64,000 bases of DNA from Apiotrichum sp. Y4204 (GCA_025531455.1 JAMYHL010000096.1:58132-122131); one strand, 5' to 3'. Numbered from the stretch's first letter, positions 21,187-34,826 are shown. Notes: a model not told the origin generated them from the letters alone. Program-made: numbers and translations.

Positions 21187-24100
21187 ATGAGCATCCGACA
21201 TCCACGATCAACAATGGTGCTGCGCGCTCGCCTCCTCCGCGTCGCCGCCGCGCCGCCTCTCGCCGCCCTCGCACGCCCGCTCGTCACCTCAAGCGTGCGG
21301 CATCCGCGCGCCGGTCGCACGGGGGCACGCACTCTTTCCGCCCCCGCCGCGCCGCCAGACGAGGACGGGAACGGAAACGGAAATGGACCGACACTCACGA
21401 CCTCCACGCCCTCCGAGCCGGGGTCTGTCGCCGGCGCACCGGCACCCTCCGCCGAGTCCAGTAGCTCGCCATTCGCCGAGGCGCCAGAGGACCCCGAAGT
21501 GCCGGGCAGTGGAGGAGATCCCCCCGCCGGCCCCGTCTTCCCCGCGATCGTGACGACCGTGACGCTCCCGCCGCCGCCGAAGGAGCCGCTCGAGCCGGAA
21601 CATCACGCGCTCTTCAACCACCTCGCCACGTCGTTCGTGCCTGCCAACCAGCCGTGCGCGCCAAACTCGCAGGACCACACGATCATGCTCCCCGACGGCT
21701 CGGTTACCAGCCCCAAGCACCGCCGTGAACTCGCGCACGACGAGCCCGTCGTCGCGCTCGTGACCCCATTTGAAGGCGGAGACGTGTATGTTTCCCGCGC
21801 GGTGCACGATGTGGCAGCACATCTATCTGCGGACGTCGTGCGTCTCGACCTTGCGCTCAGTGTCGCGTTCGACGGATCTAATGCCCCGCTCCGCGAGACT
21901 GGTGAGCTGGTCTGACGGACTCAAGCTGACATGCAGGCATCGTCGCCCCGCCAATACCGCCCGTTCACAACCCCGTGTTCTACATGCCGTCGTCACAGCC
22001 ACCCGAGGCGCCGATGCATGGCGAGGAGGACGCCGGTGGCGAGGAGGATGAGCAGGGCATGGCGGGCAACATGCCGGGCATGACTGGGCTTCCGGGCATG
22101 CCGAATATGATCCGTATCCCGATTGCGGTCGGCGGTGTAGGCAGCATGCCGGGCGGCATGTTCGGTGCGCCTCGCCGCCGCTCCGAGGGCGATTATGAGG
22201 AGGACTGGGTACAGTTCTTCAGCGGCATCATCAACATGCAGCTGCCAGAGGATTCGGCACCGCCTGCCGCGCGGAGGATTATCCTGCTCGAGAGCACGGC
22301 CGCCATGTTCGAATCGTTTGAGACCTGGTGGCCGTCACTCCTTGAGGCCGTGCGCCGGCGGCGACGCGGTCCCGCCCAGCCCCGCCAGAAGGGTAAGCGC
22401 GCCCCCGCCCCGACTACGACGCACCCGACGACGATTGTGCTTTCCGTCCCGCCCAGCTTGCTTCTCCCGCATACGGCCGAGTGGCGCGCGCCAGACACGG
22501 ACGACGTCGAGAGCAGCAAGGACCGGATCCGCAGTGTTGTCGAGGCGCTCGGTGCCAATGTCTCCGCCATACATGTTGATGGCGGCGACAAGCACGAGGA
22601 GCGGCTTTGGTGGAGCAGCGAGGAGCACGATCACGAGGGACGGGCGAAGCGCGACGAGCGCCGTCTAAGGGCAATCATCGGCCAGGGGTGAGTACCAGTG
22701 TTGGCTCTGCGAATTGGAATGGAGAGCCAACATCGCGGTCCCACAGCTAACCCTCAGTGCCGAGTCGCTTTTGCCATTCTCGACCAACCAGCCTGCACCC
22801 CAGGCCGGGAACCCCATCCTCGACATGATCCTCGGACGCGGGAAGAAGAAGGAGGAGGGACTGGTGGACGCCTCGATTGTTTGGAAGACGCTCCCCGTCA
22901 TTCCCGTCAAGCGCGACCTTGCACTGGAGCAGCACGAACGGACGCTCCGCCGACGTGCAATCAATGCCGCGATCATGATGCGCGCCGTGGGCCACTTTGG
23001 TGCGACCCTGGAGGAGCCGCTGAGCATGCTTGGCGAGCCAGGGTCAAGTCCTGCGCGTGGGCGGGAGCGCCGCCTCAACCGCCGCAAGGAGCCGGATCCC
23101 GAGTGGAGCGAGCTCGTCATCGGGTGGAAGGAGGCGCTGGACCTCGCGAGCACGGCTGTTGGGCGCGCCGCTACGTCCGCCGAGGAGCCTGGGCCGCTGG
23201 TGCTCACGTGGAAGGACATTCTCGCTGCTCGCGCAGTCACGATCGACCTCGAGAAGCGCGTAGACGACCTCGTCAGCGCGTACCTCCCCACGCCGGAGGA
23301 GACTGCGAGCCCCCAGGCCGAGGACAAGAAGGAGGCCGCCCCTGTGGATACCGTTGTCGAGGCGCTGAAGAAGGACAAGGGGCTGACAAAGCACGAGAAG
23401 CGTCTGCTGCCGTGTATAGTCGATGCGACCAAGCTTGCCACTGCGAGCTTCAAGGATGTCCATCTCCCGTTCAAGACGATCGACGCCATCCGCACCGTCA
23501 TCTCCCTGCCGCTGCTTTTCCCCGAGGCGTTTCAGGGCGGTATCCTCAAGGACCACGTCACTTCTGGTGCGCTTCTGTTCGGCCCGCCGGGAACGGGTAA
23601 AACGCTCCTTGCGCGCGCGATTGCCTCCGAGAGCGGCGCGCGCATGCTCGCTATCCAGCCCAGCGACGTAAACGACATGTGGGTTGGCGAGGGCGAGAAG
23701 CTCGTCAAGGCGGTGTTCAACCTCGCGCGCCGCCTGTCGCCGTGCGTTGTGTTCATCGACGAGGTGGACTCTCTGTTCGGTGCGCGCTCGGCACGCGACT
23801 CTTCTGGCGGATCCAAGGCGCACAATCAGATTCTCACCGAGTTCATGCAGGAGATGGACGGGCTGAGCTCGGCCTCGGCCAATCGCGACAAGCGGGTTGT
23901 CGTTGTCGGTGCGACCAACCGCCCCTTCGACCTCGACGACGCCATCCTCCGTCGTCTCCCCCGCCGTCTCCTTGTCGACCTCCCAACACTCGAGGACCGC
24001 AAGGCCATCCTCCGCATCCTCCTCCGTGGCGAGACCCTGGCCGACGACGTCAGCATCGACGACATTGCGGCCAAGACCGAGGGCTTCTCGGGCTCGGATC

Positions 24101-24834
24101 TGAAACGTGAGTTGTTGGGAATTCCTGAATGACAACTGACAACAGATCTCTGTGTCGCCGCTGCGCTTTCTGCTGTCAAGGACATTGTGCATGTGCCATG
24201 GAAGGCTGCGACGGAGCCCGATACATCCTCCGTTGTGTCTCCTCGCCCAACATCGCCGCCAGCCGGTGGTGCGCGCGAGGAGGTCCGCCTGGCGGTCGAG
24301 AACGAGACGCAGCCGGAGCCACCAGTCGCCCAGCCACTGGCTGACCTGACTGCCGATGCGTCGCCGGCTGCCAAGGAGGTCGAGGCGGCGTATGTCAAGC
24401 AGCTCGAGGCGCGGGCTGAGAAGGAGGCGGATGCGCGGGCGAAGGAGCAGCAGCGGGGTGAGAGCTCTCAGACTAAGACCGAGAAGTCTGAGACGGAAGG
24501 GAGCACCGCCCAGTCGCCATCCACAGGCGAGGCTGCGGCTGAGCCCAGACCAGAGACCCCGACCCCACCCCAGCACCAGCCGCTTGCCCGTACCCTCACG
24601 GCCAAGCACTTCGCCACCGCGCTGAACGAAATCCGTCCCAGCTCGAGCGAGGAGGGCACGCTGCCTGAATTGCGCAAGTGGGCGGAGATGTACGGCGAGG
24701 GCGGCAAGCAGAAGGGCAAAAAGAGCGGGTTTGGCAAGGGCTTTGGGTTTGGCGAGGAGCGGTTGCAGGAGCACAAGGGCTTTGGGCGGGTGGACCGCGA
24801 TGCGGACACGCAGACGACATCGAGTAGACGATAG
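21187..24834 (+). CDS. Mitochondrial AAA+ ATPase (Msp1/spastin-type AAA domain with long N-terminal extension)
   Basis: The model has exons 21187-21901, 21937-22687, 22758-24106 and 24146-24834 (introns 35, 70 and 39 nt), giving 1,167 residues; starting at ATG 21217 would give 1,157 and a cleaner Arg/Ala-rich mitochondrial presequence. The first 650 or so residues have an acidic disordered stretch and a Met/Gly-rich patch and are not a family I know. One AAA module follows: Walker A GPPGTGKT (about 764-771), Walker B VVFIDEVD (about 817-824), sensor/arginine region GATNRP and LRRLPRR, and the helical lid SGSDLKHLC. An insertion rich in charged residues separates the lid from a C-terminal PSSSEEGTLPEL block typical of the meiotic clade of AAA proteins. 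Probably a matrix or inner-membrane remodelling or extraction ATPase (inference). Confidence 0.88.
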
Positions 24835-24966
24835 ATAGAAAACACACCATCCACTGTAGACGGCATTGGGCATTAGCATCGCCATCGCCATGCATTTGGA
24901 GCATATCATTCTTCCGCACAAAAAAAGAACAAGATGCAGAACTCTAGTGTACATGTACAGTGCAGT

Positions 24967-25971
24967 CTACAGGTCGTCAAAGGTGCCATCCTCGTCGAGC
25001 TCGCTCATCCACTTCCAGAACTGGGACGAGGGGAATCTGGCGGGTCAGCTTGCTCAGTAAGAGTATCAACCCACCCGACGCAGTTGTCGTAGCTGCCCTC
25101 TATGCTCTCGATGAGGAGGCCGCCGTATCCCTGCGTGTTAGAGTCCGACTGAGGAAGCAACACGTACCTGGATGGCAAAGCCGCCCGCGCGGTCGATACC
25201 CTCCCCATGCTCAATGTACGCCCGTATCGTCTCTTTCTGAGGGTTAGTGCGTTAAGTGAACGAAACCCACAGGATAGTCGAAAAAATTGACAATGGTGCG
25301 GCACGAGATGCTCTGCAGCTTGAACCCAGGCGACTCGAGGATGGGGTGTGCTGAGAGTTAACCTTGGCCTAAAATGTAACTCACCAATGACAACGGCCGT
25401 GACGACCTCACAACTCCGTCCAGCCATGAGATCGAGAAGGCGCAGCTGCTCGTCCTTGTTCGCGGGCTTCTCGAGAATCTCAGAGTGCTCGCCGTGCGCG
25501 TCGCCGCCCTCGGCCGTATCCTTCTCCGGAGGGAAGATGACCACCGTATCCGCTGTACATCAGAGAGAGTTGAGGGCAAGGAAGTTAACTCACACGCAAT
25601 GACAATGTCTGCCGGGTCCTCGTCGTTCTCGCGCATCAGGCGCTCGTACACCTCCATTGCCTGGCGTGAGCTCTGAAATGTGGCAAGCAGCTCACCTTTT
25701 CACCAGCCGTCGCGACGGAATAATCTCCCAGCCTTCCCTCAAACGTCGATTTCGGAAGGTCCTCCTCAAATGCGGACGGCACGATCTCGGGTTCAAAGCC
25801 CTGCGATGCGAGTTAGCTGCAATTAAGACTTTGGTAACTCACGACGTTGGCGAGAATATCCTTCCTCCGCGGGCTGGCCGAGGCGAGGACCACGCGCTTG
25901 TCCTTGAGCTTCTCAAAGATGGGCCACGGCATCGCGCCGGGGCGGACGGGGGAGGGGCGCTTGCTTGCCAT
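24967..25971 (-). CDS. Maf/HAM1-type nucleotide pyrophosphatase (Maf-like, ASMTL N-domain family)
   Basis: A house-cleaning enzyme that hydrolyses non-canonical or excess nucleoside triphosphates (dTTP, UTP or modified forms in the family). The model has eight exons (25971-25843, 25800-25696, 25660-25594, 25552-25385, 25350-25271, 25236-25168, 25130-25075, 25036-24967) with introns of 34-42 nt, giving 247 residues. The signature VLASASPRR (about 28-36), GFEPEIVPS, the TAGEKA block, SDTVV with the catalytic Asp, and the end GYGGLLIES are in the expected order. The family usually has ADTVV or SDTVV; here it is SDTVV across a spliced codon. It converges with the AAA gene (132 bp) and diverges from UTP20. 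Confidence 0.92.
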
Positions 25972-26302
25972 GCTGAGGTGTATGAGATGGGATGAGAGTA
26001 GAAGAGAAGAGAAGAGAGAAATGGAAACACGAAAGTTAATCTCGTTGTCGTCGTCTTGTCTCTGCCTCCACATCTCACCGAAAACAAACTCCACTCCACC
26101 CTGGCCTCCACTTTGGCTGAGAGATTGCACCCGTGGGAAAGTTTCAAGATTTCCAGACCACCCGTGACCACTCTTGTTCAGATTTGCTCGCCATCATCCA
26201 CTCTTCTCTCACCATCACTCTCCATCTCTCTCACATCCTCACCACACACATTCACAGAAAGCACAGCACGACAGGACTCTGTCCGCAGCTAATCTGGCCA
26301 TT
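25972..26302. other. Divergent promoter region (Maf / UTP20)
   Basis: A 331-bp region with pyrimidine-rich blocks pointing toward both start codons (GA-rich beside Maf, CT-rich beside UTP20). No TATA box is seen, as expected for housekeeping genes. Confidence 0.45.
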
Positions 26303-29300
26303 ATGTCCGAGCCACCGACAAAACGATTCCGCGTAAGCTGAACCTCTCACGTTGAACTTCACAGCTGACAGCCAGTATGCGACGTACAATGAGAAGCTGA
26401 GTAGCATCTCGGTGGACGTCGGGAAGCGCAAGGGGATGGCGTGGGAGAAGGAGGAGTTTGGAGAAGAAGAGCAGAGCGTGAGTTGATATGCTGTATTTGA
26501 ACTGACAGCAGAAAACGCCTCTCACGGCCGAGCTCGCACGCCTCGAGCTGCAGGACCTCACGCTGCCGTACGTCGGCCTCGCCAAGGCGATCTTCCCCCT
26601 CTCGCGCACGCTTCCCATGACGCTCCTTAATCTTCCTCCCATCTTTGAGACGTTTGGCGACTTCTTTGCGCGGCTGAAGGAGGGTCAGACACATGTCGAC
26701 TCGGGCCTCGACTCGGCCCTCTTCCTCCTCCAGGCGCTCTTTGAGACTGTGCTTGGCGAGGCGGTCGCGTACGTTCCTGAAACAGTCGGAAATCTCGTGC
26801 GTGTCGGTGCCCTCCGCGCACTAGAGCCCAAGCTCGTGGAGCGGACATACTCGACTCTCTCGCTCGTCCTTCGCACCATCTCGCCCACGCTTCTCAAGGC
26901 CGAGAACGAGCCCAAGCTCCGCGCAGCATGGAACCAGGTCCGCCCCTTCCTTGGCTTCAACAACAAGGCGTATGTCCGGAAGTGTATTGCCGACGCGTGG
27001 TCCGGCGTCATCCGCAAGGCACGCAGCGACGCCCTTCAGCGCCTCATGTCCGTGTTGAACGAGGAGCACACGCCCGGTATGGAGGCGGTGTGGACAAGCG
27101 CGATGAAGGGCACCACGCACCACCTCCACTCGCGCGCCGTGCCGATCTTTACGGTGCTGCTCGACGAGCTTGCCGCAAACCCAACTGATGAGGCTGTCGC
27201 CACCGTCCGCCGCTCCGTCACCGCGATCGTACACCACTGCTCGTCCTCCAACACCGCTCCGCTCGTCGAGCTGGTCATCGCCCGCGTAGCGCCGCAGCCT
27301 GCTGCGTCGAGCTCAAAGAACAAGGCGGCACTGGGCTTTGATGCCTCTTCTGCCATTCTCGACATTCTCTCCACCTTCCTCTTCACCCGTAAGGGCAAGC
27401 GCTTCCCGTCGTCGCAGCTCAAGCCGGCGATGAACAAGCTCCAGACCTTGGTCCCCGAAGTAAAGACCGTGTCCGAGAGCGACGACGCAAGCACCTGGCG
27501 TCGAGCGGTCGTGTCCGCTGTCGTGGGAACCCTCACGGCTGGTCATCTCGCCGAATGGCTCAGCCCCGGTGTCGCCCTCATCGAAGCGCTGTGGAACGCG
27601 CTCAACACCCCCGAGGCATTCGCCTTTGCCAACATGTGCATTGCATTCAAGTGGGCCGGCGTAGAGCAGTTCCTACTTGCGCACATTGCGAAGGCGGCCC
27701 TCACCGGCCTCAAGGACGATCCCCTCCCGACTCTTGTTCTCCTGAACAACCTCGCTGCCGCTGGGTTCCTCACTGGTGGATTGAGCAACGTGCAGGGCGG
27801 CCGCTGGCGTGCAACTCTGGTCAAGGCGCTCGGCGAGCGTCTTGGGGAGATCCGTGAAAGCGCCCTTGATGTGCCGGAACTTCGCCTCCTTGGCCAGGTC
27901 CTCTTCCTTGTCCCCCATCTTGCAGGCGAGGGACCACACTTTGCGCCTCACCTCCTCGCGATCATCGACCGCGTCACATCTTCGAAGGGCAAAAAGGCTC
28001 ATGGGCCTGCAGTCGCCGAGGCCGCACAAGATGTCTTCGTCAGCGCTGGAGTGTGGAACAACTCGCACATTGTCGGTCGTCTTCTTGCCACTCTCTTCCA
28101 GCTCGCCCTCCGCGGGCCGACTGCCACTCAAGACGAGATCAAGGCGCATTTCGAGAATCACAAGCTTTTCGACACTTTGCTCAAGAACTGGTCATGGAGC
28201 CACGAGGTGCTCGAGCAGACGGCGGAGTTTGTGGGACTTTGGTCGGATACTGTTGCGTGAGTTGAGAAAAAAACAAAAGACAACTGACATCAGTCTGAAC
28301 GACAGTGTACAGCTCCTTCCCGCAAATCTGCTATCTGCCGATTCGTCGCTGCGGTTATCCTCGCTCAAGATTCTTGCCGTGTCGAGTCGCGACGCATCGC
28401 CCACCTCCGCAGCCATCTGGGATCTCTGCATCGCGGTTGAGCAGTCCGAGATGACGCTCAAGAATGTCCGCGAACGTACCACCCACATTGCCCGTCTTGG
28501 TCGTTACCTGGCAGGCCAGACAGACCCTACAGATTACGTATCGGCCACAGTGAATGCCGCTATCACATATCTCATCGCTCAGCTCAAGGTCAACTTCCGG
28601 CCAGTGTGGGCAGAAACTGTCACACAGCTCACCTCCCTCGTCCCAGCGCACGCGGAGAAGATCTGGACGGTGGTATGGAATGAGCTGCAGAAGACGATTG
28701 TGGCCGACAAGGCCGTCCTCCCAGACCTCGGAGTGACTAACCCCGCGTGGATGTCGCAGAAAGTCGAGGCTGAGGCTGACGACGGGGACGACGACGAGGA
28801 GCACGAGTTCCGCTGCACTGCGCTTGCAAAGGGCCGCGCGGCTGTGACACGCACCTGGTCCGAAAATAATGATACCACCAAGCTCGATGTGGCTGAGATT
28901 TCCGTGAGCTCACTCGCAACCTGACGGTAGCTGACACCAGGCGCAGCGCTCTGCCGACCGTCTCGATGTCCTCAGCTACGAGACGCAGCTGCTGGCAGTC
29001 CTCATCGCTACACCTTCGATGGCGGAGAAGCACACGCGTCTGATTGTCCCGGTTGTTCTCGCTATCGCTGGTGCGGAATCGGACGCCGACGTGGCGGTGG
29101 ATCACCTCTCCACCCGCCAGCTGCAGAACCGCACAATTAGCTTCCTCGATCTTCTCGCAAAGTTCGTGAACCCGAAGGCAGCTTTCCGCTCCGCGGAGCT
29201 GCACGAATTATACCTGTCGCTCCTCGCAAAGGGCGAGTCGAAAGTGCAGGGCGTGGCGCTTAAGTGTCTCATGACATACAAGTCGCCGAACCTAACTCCA

Positions 29301-32300
29301 TACGCAGAACGCTTGAGCAATCTGCTTGAGGACTCAAAGTTCCGTGACGAGCTTGCACACTTGGACCTTGGCGCGGAGTCGGAGCTGATCGAGCCGCCAC
29401 ACCGCCCGGAATTCCTCGACGTCGCGATCCGCCTGCTCTACGGCATCATGATGTCCCGTCGTGCCCGCAGTAGCACCGCGCAGGGCCAGGGCGCGAGGAA
29501 GCAGGCTGTCCTTACTGCCCTTTCTGGCGCTAGCCCCGAGGAGCTCAAGACCCTCGTGGATCTCATGCTTGAGCCGCTCGGTGGCCTCGAGGATGTGGAA
29601 CCTGCTGCACTCGACAAGGTCGCCATTACCGCCCCAGGCCGCCAGCAGCTCGGTTTCCTTACCTTCCTCGCTGATGTGCTCAAGTACGTTGGCCCGCAGA
29701 CGTCTCCCTACTGGCCGCGCATTATGGGGGCCACCATTGTTCTTGTTCGTCAGGCGCAGGAGGCGATTGACGCCGAGGCGAACATCAAGGATGATGAAGA
29801 GGCGGTAGAGGAGGAAGACGTTGAGGAGGAGGACGACAAGGGCGCGGCTCCTCTCCGCTCCATCCGTTCAATCGGTCTCAAGCGCATTGTGCAGTTCCTT
29901 CGCTTCAATGTCATCGAATACGACTTTACCCCCTTCCTTCCAGCCCTTTTCAAGGGTGTCATCTCGCCTCGTCTCGCTCGCCTGGACGTCGAGAACACTC
30001 AGGCGCCGAGCGGTACTCTTGACGTTATTGCGGCTCTCTGCGCGTCGCCCGACACGGCCACCGCTCTGGCCAATTTGGACGAGCGCACCCTTCCCAAGAC
30101 ATTTGCGTGCATGACCGCTGTCAAGGTCAAGCCGCCTGTCATCCTCCGCGTGTTCGATGTCATTGACTCCCTTCTTGAGGAGGAGGACACAGTGCAGACT
30201 GTGCTTCTCCCGCATATCCGGTCTCTGATTGACAACATCATCGAGCTTGTCGCGTCGCTCCGCGCCAACGCCAATGAGGACATTATGCGCCGTCTCCTCA
30301 CTATCCTCTCCCGACTAAGCGCCGTCGTCACCGACGGCACACAGGCGCAGCAGCTTGCGACCCTCCTGGGGCCCATGCTCCGTCAGCCTGGCCGTCAGGT
30401 ACCCGAGAAGGCCAAGGTCAACATTCTCGTCACTCTTCAGCGGCTGTACAGCATCTCGCCGGATTTCAAGGACCCGACATCCAAGTTCTTTAGCCAGAGC
30501 TACGACATGATCTCCAACCTCTTCCAGTCGCTGTATCTCCCCACGTCGAGACGCGCGCTCGTCGCCGCGCTGGAGACGTTTGGTGAGGCAGACGCATCGG
30601 TGGTCGAGAGCATTGCACTCGTTTCCGACCTGAACGCATACCGCGTCAAGCGCATGGATGAACCTGATTTTGACCGCCGTCTGGACGCATTCGCGCGCAT
30701 CAACGATGCCGCAGACGAGGTCCTCTTCACGACTGCCCGCCAGTGGCTCCCGATCATCCGCTCGGCTCTTTTCTTTGTCCAGGACCCCGAGGAACTGTCG
30801 CTCCGTACCAACGCGGGCACACTCCTTCGGCGCTTCATCTCGCTCGCGGCCGGCGAGGAGGGTCCGCTTGTCGACACCGTCCAGATTGTCATTCTTCCAT
30901 CCTTGCGCCGCATCCTGCTCTCTAAGATTGAGCTTGTGCGTAACGAGGTGCTCCTTGTGCTCTCCCACGCGGTCAAGACGTCGGCCCTTCCCGTGCTTGT
31001 CGAAATGAAGCCGCTCCTCGGCGAGGACGACGAGACGAACATTTTCGTCAATATCGCGCACATCCAGGTTCATCGTCGTGCGCGTGCCGTCCGCCGTCTG
31101 AGGGACATCGTCTCGGACGATGAAGTGACAATCCGTGAGACTACGCTTGCCACCATCTGGCTACCTGTGCTGGAGCACATCATTTCCGGTGCCACGGACG
31201 TCACCGATCACCACTTTGTCAACGAGGCCATCACGTCCATTGGTGCCCTTGCTGGCCAGCTGTCATGGGGCCGCTACAACGCACTCTTGATGCGCTTCAT
31301 CCGACTCGGCAAGCCTACCTCCAAGCAGCAGAAGTTCTACATCCGCTGCGTGTCGAGCATCATTGACAACTTCCACTTTGACCTCAAGTCGGACGTGCGT
31401 GTCGGTGACGCGGTCGATGATGATGCCGAGGTGGATAGCGACAAGACTCTGGCCGACAGCGAAACGACTTTGGCCGATTCAGCGACGCTTGCTGCCGAGT
31501 CGTTGATTGTCGAGCCGCCCGTGAACCCTGCTGAGCGCATCACCGAGGTTGTCCTCACTCGTCTTCTGCCTACTCTTGAGTCGTTCGTCAGCCAGAAGAG
31601 CGAGACAGAGGATACGGTTCGTATCCCCGTGGCGCTCGGTATCATCAAGCTTGCTAGCCAGCTTCCCACCGAGTCGAGCGACAACGAGATCCTCCGCATT
31701 GTCACTACGGTGTCACAAATTCTTCGATCCAAGGACCAGGACACGCGTGACATCGCGCGCGACACCATCGGCAAGATTGCCGTTTTCCTCGGCCCGACCT
31801 GGCTCGTGCGTGTACTGCGTGAGCTCCGGACGGCACTTCAGCGTGGCCCCCAGAAGCACGTACTCGCGGTCGCTGCTCACAGCATCTTGGTGCATGCGAC
31901 GACCGAGGCCGCCGACCGGTTTTCCGACCTCGACGCGGCGATCACTGATGCGGTTGAGATTGCCGCTGAGGTCATCTGGGGCGAGAGCGGCAAGGACACG
32001 GCTGCGGAGGGCTTCAAGACCAAAATGCGCGAGGTCCGCGGCGCTGCTAACCGCGCCAACGACACGTTCCAGCTCGTTGCACGCCTGTGCTCTCCCAGCA
32101 AAATCTCCGCCGTGCTCGCACCAGTTCGTGAGATCATGCACGTCTCGCAGGCCGTCAAGACGATGCTGCAGGTCGATGAGGTGCTCCGCCGTATCGCGCT
32201 TGGATTGAACGCCAACTCGATGATCGCGCCGCAAGACATTCTCAACCTCTGCTTCTCGCTCATCAACGGAAACAGCCGCTACCTCAAGCCGAAGAAGAAG

Positions 32301-34512
32301 GAGGCCAAACAGGCGAAGACCAAGGCTGACCGCTTCACTGTGCAGATGAAGCGCAAGGCCGATGACGAGGAGGACATGTACCCGCAGAACGCGTACAAGT
32401 TTGTCTCCTTTGGTCTCGAGCTCTTCGTTACCGCGTTCCGCCGCGGCAAGTTCGACTTTGAGAATGTGGATATTCTCGCCCGCCTCGGGCCGCTCGTGAA
32501 CGCCATTGGTAACACCCTTTACTCGCCCAAGGCAGACATTCTCATTCTCGGTCTCAAGGCCACCGCCGCAGTCGCCCGCTGCCCGGTGCCCCAGCTGGAT
32601 TCCGCCCTGCCCGCGTTTGTGACCAACATTTTCAAGATCATCAAGAATGCTGGTGGTACCGCCGAGTCAGAGGTCGCCCAGACTGCGCTCAAGACCCTCG
32701 CCGTTCTCATCCGCGACTGCAAGGCGACGCAGGTATCCGACTCGCAGCTCAAGTACCTCATTGAGGTCGTCGGCCCCGATCTCGAGGACCACGAACGCCA
32801 ATCGGCAATCTTCACTGTGCTTCGTGCGGTCGTCGCACGCAAGTTTGTCGTTCCCGAGATTTACGACCTCATGGACCGCGTCTCATCCATCATGGTCACG
32901 TCGCAGAGCACGCACGTGCAGGAGCTCTGCCGCGGCGTGCTCATGCAGTTCCTCCTCGACTACCCGCAGGGCGCTGGCCGACTCAAGGCGCAGATGACGT
33001 TCCTCGCTCGCAACCTCGATTATGTGTTTGAGAGTGGTCGTGTCTCAGTCATGGAGGTCCTCTCCGCCGTCTTCAACAAGTTTTCTGGCGAGCTTCTGGC
33101 GGAATACGCGGACCTGTTCTTCGTCGCGCTTGTTGCTGTCGTCGCGAATGACGAGAGCGAAAAGTGCAGGAACATGGCCGGCGCTCTCCTGCAGCAGCTG
33201 TTCGTGACTGTTGACGAAACACACCAGACGAAGATGCTGGGTGTCCTGAAGTCGTGGGTTGGTGGTGACGACGACGCCCTCGCTTCCGCCGCGCTGTCCG
33301 TGTTTGGTCTGCTGTGTGAGGCCGAGGACGCGCCGGAGGACCTCTTCACCCAAGTACCTGCGGTCATCAACCCCGTCCTTCGCTCCAGCGCCACTACGCT
33401 CGCCAAGGCCGAGGCGGCAGGCGACGATGACGCTGTGTTCTCTATGGACCATGCCCGGCCGCAGGCTGCGCTGGCTGTCGCTGCCAAGGCGATGCGCGCA
33501 CCTCGCGTTCCGGACAGCCTGCGCTGGCCGGATATCGTTGCCCACCTTCTCTTCCCCCACCAATGGGTTCGCTTTGGTGCTGCACGAGCTCTTGCCATTC
33601 TCTTCGCCACTCGCCCTGCCGGTGGTTCCGAGCGTGACGCCATCTCCCTCCTTGGCCAGGACCTCCTGCTCGACATTGCGCGGAAGAGCTGCATCCTCCT
33701 CGGTGGCAGCAAGGGTGCCGAGGGCGAGGACGTTGTCGTCGACGCCAAGCTCGCGGATCAGTTGGTCAAGCTCCTTTGGAACATCTCCAAGCACTGGGCG
33801 GCATCGGACCAGAGCACCGACGAGGAGCTCAAGGCCAAGCTGGAGGCGGAAGACGACGACGAGGGTCAGGAAGAGGACCCGCACGCCCGCCCGCTCACAT
33901 GGCTCATGTCGCGCATGTCCTTCCTCGCCCGGCGCCTCATCATCAACCGCCCCAACGCCAACGACACGCTCCCAGGACAGCCGCTCGAGTGGACCGGACC
34001 CGTCATGTCCATCCTGCGCTTCTTTGCCGGCGTGTTCGAAGCACTCTCGCCCAAGCAATCGCGCCAGTTCCTCGTTCACATTCTCTCTCCCATTTACCGC
34101 ATCCTCGACGAGAACGGAGACCTTGTGGGCCTCGAAGGCGCAGGCGGAATCGGTACGTACACAAGTAATATATCCGGAGCGGATACTGACTTTTCAGATG
34201 AGCTTCGTCAGCTCGCCACTGAGGTTCGCGACCACGTGCAGAACAAGGTTGGCACCACGACCTTCAGCAAGACATGGGAGAAGCTGCGCCGCAAGGTCAG
34301 CGAGAAGCGCGCGGAGCGTCGCGAGGCCCGCTCCCGCCTTGCTGTCGCGGACCCGCGCGCATGGGCGCTCCGCCAGGAAAAGCGCAGCGCAAACAAGAAG
34401 GAGAGCAAGAAGCGCAAAGTCAACGCGTACATGTGAGTACCAGCTTACATCTTTCGCTCGACAGCTACTGACCAACAGTGACCACAAGCGCGCACGCCCG
34501 AAGCGGGCATAA
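26303..34512 (+). CDS. UTP20: U3 snoRNP component UTP20 (SSU processome)
   Basis: A very large HEAT-repeat scaffold of the 90S pre-ribosome, needed for 18S rRNA maturation in the nucleolus. The model has exons 26303-26332, 26376-26477, 26512-28256, 28294-28903, 28941-34152, 34198-34432 and 34479-34512 (introns 43, 34, 37, 37, 45 and 46 nt), giving 2,655 residues, close to the usual 2,500-2,800. The whole length is alpha-helical repeats; acidic insertions appear near genomic 29780-29840 and 33845-33880. The C-terminus is a basic tail (KKRK, HKRARPKRA) typical of UTP20. The 45-nt intron at 34153-34197 keeps the frame if retained, but has a proper donor, CTGAC branch and TTTTCAG, so I treat it as an intron. 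The acceptor of intron 2 is ambiguous by 3 nt (26508 or 26511). Confidence 0.93.
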
Positions 34513-34736
34513 AATCCATGCTTGTGATTGCAAGCGCCCGGATCGGTCTCGCAACTTAGATAGATACCCAGCATAGGATCCATACCGATGTCACTTTTTG
34601 TCAACCCTTCTCGGCGGCAATGGTGGAGGGCACGAATCGCTGTCCGCTTCTTTTCAGCTTTCGTCTGCTTGCTCTTCGAGCCAGCCAAGCTTGTACTTCA
34701 ATCTCCTCTCCACAACGCCCAAAAACGCAAAACGAA

Positions 34737-34826
34737 TGCCCCGTAGCCGACTTGAACGACTGACCTTGTCATGATCTGAGCAATCTCGGATACTAGTGAC
34801 ACGCTCTACCACTGAGCTAACGGGGC
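34737..34826 (-). tRNA. tRNA-Thr (AGU) with an intron of about 18 nt
   Basis: On the minus strand the acceptor stem GCCCCGT pairs with ACGGGGC. A D arm (GCTC...GAGC), an anticodon stem TGTCA/TGACA and a T arm with loop TTCAAGT follow in order. The loop reads CT-AGT-A, so the anticodon is AGU (Thr, read as inosine). Extra bases between position 37 and the 3' anticodon stem are an intron in the standard place. The discriminator base is A. It lies 225 bp downstream of UTP20 on the opposite strand. Confidence 0.93.

Noticed and set aside
23044..24954. Minus-strand open frame of over 600 codons opposite the AAA ATPase
   Set aside because: The sense strand carries Walker A and B motifs and correct splicing; the antisense frame is compositionally Arg/Leu-rich noise.
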